From a bacterium (GTDB taxonomy: Bacteria > Krumholzibacteriota > Krumholzibacteriia > LZORAL124-64-63): a DNA stretch of 6,981 bases. Under the pieces are notes generated by a model, which saw nothing but the letters and a program-made list of their open reading frames with translations, searched no databases and was not told the DNA's origin. A program made the translations under genes and the position numbers. This document shows, piece after piece, positions 4,565 to 6,981 of the stretch (within the stretch, counting starts at the first letter, position 1; each line of letters starts with the position of its first letter). The stretch spans positions 1 through 6,981 of the forward strand of contig JAUVBS010000109.1 of assembly GCA_030591105.1 (NCBI GenBank). The letters run 5' to 3'.

Positions 4565-6904
4565 ATGTGTCCCGAGCAGAAGCAGGCCCCTGTGCGCGAC
4601 GACAGAACCATGGCCCTTCCTCCGGAGGACGGCAGCGTGGACGCCTCTGACCTGGCGACTGTTGCTGAAGGGGTGACTGTCGCCGCCGATGCGGTCAGCG
4701 CTGGCGCCTCGCCCACCACCGCCGCGGCCGAAACGCCGCAGCAGGTCGGGCCTTACCGCCTGGTCCGCCAGATCGGCGAAGGGGGTATGGGGCAGGTTTA
4801 CGCGGCCGAACAAACTGAACCGATCCGGCGCACAGTCGCGCTGAAGATGGTCAAGCGGGGGATGGACACCAAGGAGTTCATCGCCCGATTCGAGTCGGAG
4901 CGGCAGGCCTTGGCGATGATGGATCACCCGTGCATCGCCCGGGTTTTCGATGCCGGCGCCACCGACCGCGGTCGGCCCTATTTCGTCATGGAGTACGTCG
5001 ATGGTATTCCGATCAATGAGTACTGCGATACCCACCAGCTAGCGGTAAAAGAGCGTCTCAAACTGTTCGTCAGTGTCTGCGAGGGCGTCCAGCACGCCCA
5101 TCAGAAGGCGATAATCCACCGCGATCTGAAGCCGTCGAACGTGCTGGTCACCGTGGTCGACAGCAAGCCGGTGCCGAAGATCATCGATTTCGGGGTGGCC
5201 AAGGCGACCGATCAGTCGCTGACCGACATGACCATGGCTACCGGTATGGGGCAGCTGGTGGGGACGCCGGAGTATATGAGTCCCGAACAGGCCGATCTCA
5301 ATGGCCAAGGCATCGACACCCGAACCGATGTCTACGCGCTGGGGGTGTTGTTGTACGAATTGCTGGTCGGGCAGCTACCGTTCACGTCCGAGGAGTTGCA
5401 AAAGGTCGGCTTTGTCGAGGTGCTCCGCAAGATCCGCGAAGACCAACCACAGCGTCCCAGCACGCGGGTCACGGCGCTGGGCGGCGCGCTGGCCGAGATC
5501 GCGCAAAGCCGGCGCAGCGAGCCGGCGGCCCTGCGTAACCAACTGCGTGGCGATCTGGACTGGATCACGATGAAGGCGCTCGAGAAGGAGCGCGAGCGCC
5601 GCTACGAGACCGCCAACGCCCTGGCCATGGACATCACACGGCATCTCGAGTTCAAGCCGGTCAGGGCCGGACCGCCGAGCACGGCCTACCGCTTCAAGAA
5701 GTTCGTACGGCGTCACCGGACCGGTGTCGCGGCGGGGGCCATCGTCGGCATCGCCGTGATACTCGGTGCGGTCGGGACGACCATCGGTATGATCCGGGCC
5801 GTCCGGGCCGAGCGGGTTGCCAGCGAGGAGGCCGAGACCGCTCAGCAGGTTTCCAACTTCCTCGTCGATCTCTTCGAGGTGTCCGATCCGGATCGTGCAC
5901 GAGGTAACACGATCACCGTGCGGGAGATCCTCGATCAAGGTGCGCAGCGGATCGAGGAGGAGCTCGAGGGGCAGCCACTGACCCAGGCGCGGTTGATGAA
6001 CACCATCGGCAAGGTCTATCAGAATCTGGGGTTGTACGACGCGGCCGGTCCGCAGCTCGAAACGGCGCTCGCGCTGAGACGCCGAGAGTACGGCAACGAC
6101 AATATCGACGTGGCAACGAGCCTTGCCGATCTGGCCGACCTGTATATCGACCAGGCTCGCTTCGCCGACGCCGAAGCCATGCTCCAGCAAGCTCTGGCCG
6201 TGATGGGGCGGCAGCTCGGTTCCGATCACCTCTCTCTGGCTTCGAGCCTGCACAAGCTCGCCAGCGTCTACCGGCGCGAGGGTAAGTACGAGGTTGCGGC
6301 ACCACTTTACTACCGCGCGCTGGATCTCCGGATCGTGGCGCTGGGGGTCGAGCACCCCGAAGTCGCGCATAGCTACAACAGTCTGGCGATTCTCCACTGG
6401 AACCAAGGCGATTATGAGGAAGCGGAGCGGCTCTACCAGAAAGCCCTGGTCGTCTGGCAGAACGCGTACGGAACCGACCACGCCGACGTCGCCAAGGGAC
6501 TGAACAATCTCGCCCTGCTCTACCACCAGCTCGAACGTTACCGCGAATCTGAAGCGCTCTACCGACAAGCGGTGGCGATCTACGAGAAAGTACTCGGACC
6601 GGAGCACCCACGTCTGGCCACCGCGGTGAACAACCTCGCACTCGTCGCCTACCAGCAGGACCGCCACGCCGAGGCGGCCGACCTTTACCGCCGTGCGCTC
6701 GCCATCCGCGAACAGGCCCTCGGGTCGGATCATCCGGACGTTGCCCAGACCCTGAACAACCTGGCGAACCTGCACCGCACGCAGCGGCACTTCGACGACG
6801 CGGAGCCGCTCTACCGGCGCGCCCTGGATATCCGTGAGCGAGCGCTCGGCGGCGACCATCCGGACGTCGCCTGGAGCTTACGCGATCTGGGTAAGCTCTA
6901 TTAA
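4565..6904 (+). CDS. Hanks-type serine/threonine protein kinase with TPR sensor tail, C-terminus truncated
   Basis: Membrane kinase that phosphorylates proteins on Ser/Thr; targets unknown. Residues 1-61 form an Ala-rich linker. The kinase domain (about 64-345) has the glycine loop GEGGMGQV (71-78), Lys94, a likely helix-C Glu112, HRDLKPSN (185-192; catalytic Asp187), DFG (208-210), GTPEYMSPEQ (233-242) and TDVYALG (254-260). A basic run (KKFVRRHR) precedes one membrane helix (about 387-410), so the C-terminal half is probably periplasmic. Seven 42-residue TPRs follow (476-769), ending in DHPDVA-like motifs as in kinesin-light-chain-type TPRs. An eighth breaks off at WSLRDLGKLY, after its first helix. 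The stop TAA (6902-6904) coincides with a switch to AT-rich sequence, so the native end is probably missing. The start is uncertain: ATG 4565 lacks a clear ribosome site, and ATG 4610 is an alternative. The gene is divergent from the cytochrome gene. Confidence 0.95.
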   Translation: MCPEQKQAPVRDDRTMALPPEDGSVDASDLATVAEGVTVAADAVSAGASPTTAAAETPQQVGPYRLVRQIGEGGMGQVYAAEQTEPIRRTVALKMVKRGMDTKEFIARFESERQALAMMDHPCIARVFDAGATDRGRPYFVMEYVDGIPINEYCDTHQLAVKERLKLFVSVCEGVQHAHQKAIIHRDLKPSNVLVTVVDSKPVPKIIDFGVAKATDQSLTDMTMATGMGQLVGTPEYMSPEQADLNGQGIDTRTDVYALGVLLYELLVGQLPFTSEELQKVGFVEVLRKIREDQPQRPSTRVTALGGALAEIAQSRRSEPAALRNQLRGDLDWITMKALEKERERRYETANALAMDITRHLEFKPVRAGPPSTAYRFKKFVRRHRTGVAAGAIVGIAVILGAVGTTIGMIRAVRAERVASEEAETAQQVSNFLVDLFEVSDPDRARGNTITVREILDQGAQRIEEELEGQPLTQARLMNTIGKVYQNLGLYDAAGPQLETALALRRREYGNDNIDVATSLADLADLYIDQARFADAEAMLQQALAVMGRQLGSDHLSLASSLHKLASVYRREGKYEVAAPLYYRALDLRIVALGVEHPEVAHSYNSLAILHWNQGDYEEAERLYQKALVVWQNAYGTDHADVAKGLNNLALLYHQLERYRESEALYRQAVAIYEKVLGPEHPRLATAVNNLALVAYQQDRHAEAADLYRRALAIREQALGSDHPDVAQTLNNLANLHRTQRHFDDAEPLYRRALDIRERALGGDHPDVAWSLRDLGKLY
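5990..6901 (+). repeat. TPR-coding tandem repeat, 126-base period
   Basis: Seven in-frame units of exactly 42 codons, starting at 5990, 6116, 6242, 6368, 6494, 6620 and 6746, plus a 10-codon stub at 6872-6901. Units 5 to 7 are the most alike, with N-N-L-A, LYR-A and GxDHP motifs; units 1 and 2 have diverged most. Such arrays expand and contract by recombination and also confuse assemblers. Confidence 0.85.
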
Positions 6905-6981
6905 AAACTGGAGAACTTCATTATAAATAGCAGAAGTCAGTCCACCCAGATAGGTATAGATTAAAACAATTAATGCTCCTA
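6878..6981 (-). pseudogene. Fragment of a sodium:solute symporter (SSF) gene, truncated at about 6902
   Basis: Reading leftward from the right edge, the frame beginning with codon 6979-6977 encodes an LIVLIYTYLGG segment followed by LTSAIYNEVLQF. This is the transmembrane motif of SSF transporters, which import sugars or other solutes with sodium; relatives I know usually continue with FLIV and a further helix. Here the match ends at about base 6902, and the frame then runs through antisense kinase DNA (LIELTQIA) to TAA at 6878-6880. The rest of the gene lies beyond the window. Codons are AT-rich (TTA, ATT, TAT, AAT), unlike every other gene here. Either a genomic rearrangement cut the gene or the contig end is chimeric. 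The assignment rests on about 25 residues recognised by eye. Confidence 0.7.

Noticed and set aside
5375..6859. Long minus-strand open frame (494 codons) opposite the TPR region
   Set aside because: It mirrors the codon-biased, repetitive GC-rich kinase coding strand. Its translation shows no domain, while the plus strand has clear kinase and TPR motifs.
1..6981. CRISPR array, tRNA or rRNA genes
   Set aside because: I saw no regularly spaced direct repeats with unique spacers, no cloverleaf with a T-loop motif, and no rRNA-like conserved blocks on either strand.

Overview
The window reads as a GC-rich Gram-negative bacterial chromosome segment, perhaps a proteobacterium or acidobacterium. 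This is inferred from a membrane-anchored multiheme cytochrome c, a Hanks-type kinase with a TPR tail, and GC-rich codon use; I cannot name the taxon. The last roughly 80 bases are AT-rich (about 34% GC) and look like a different genome or a recent insertion.

Layout, left to right. (1) Bases 1-663, minus: N-terminal 221 residues of a SulP-family anion permease cut by the window edge. (2) 664-1002: intergenic, with a short tandem repeat directly 3' of the next gene. (3) 1003-1821, minus: a complete nitrilase-superfamily C-N hydrolase in which the usual catalytic-lysine position appears to be Met. (4) 1822-2464: about 640 bases with no gene I can support, but with a REP-like stem-loop, hairpins, a perfect C6G6 palindrome and an AT-rich stretch. 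(5) 2465-2602, minus: a 45-codon gene for a single-pass, cysteine-rich membrane protein with a good ribosome binding site. Upstream of it lies a sigma70-like promoter whose core is covered by a perfect 10+10 bp inverted repeat (2716-2740). (6) 2848-4347, minus: a 499-residue NapC/NirT-like cytochrome with three membrane segments and six haem-binding motifs. (7) 4348-4564: divergent promoter region. (8) 4565-6904, plus: a 779-residue serine/threonine kinase with one membrane segment and seven 42-residue TPRs, ending abruptly inside an eighth. (9) 6878-6981, minus: the end of an AT-rich reading frame whose sequence matches sodium:solute symporters up to about base 6902, exactly where the TPR homology stops.

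How the genes relate: the cytochrome is best read as a quinol-linked periplasmic electron carrier, the permease as an anion importer, and the kinase as a transmembrane signalling protein whose TPR tail is probably periplasmic. No operon joins them. The one sequence link is an 8-mer, TATCCTAT, found both in the operator upstream of the small cysteine-rich gene and in the kinase promoter, which hints at a shared regulator but does not prove it.

The strongest anomalies are the breakpoint at 6901/6902, which truncates two convergent genes of very different composition (a rearrangement or assembly chimera), and the small cysteine-rich membrane protein under an operator-like palindrome.
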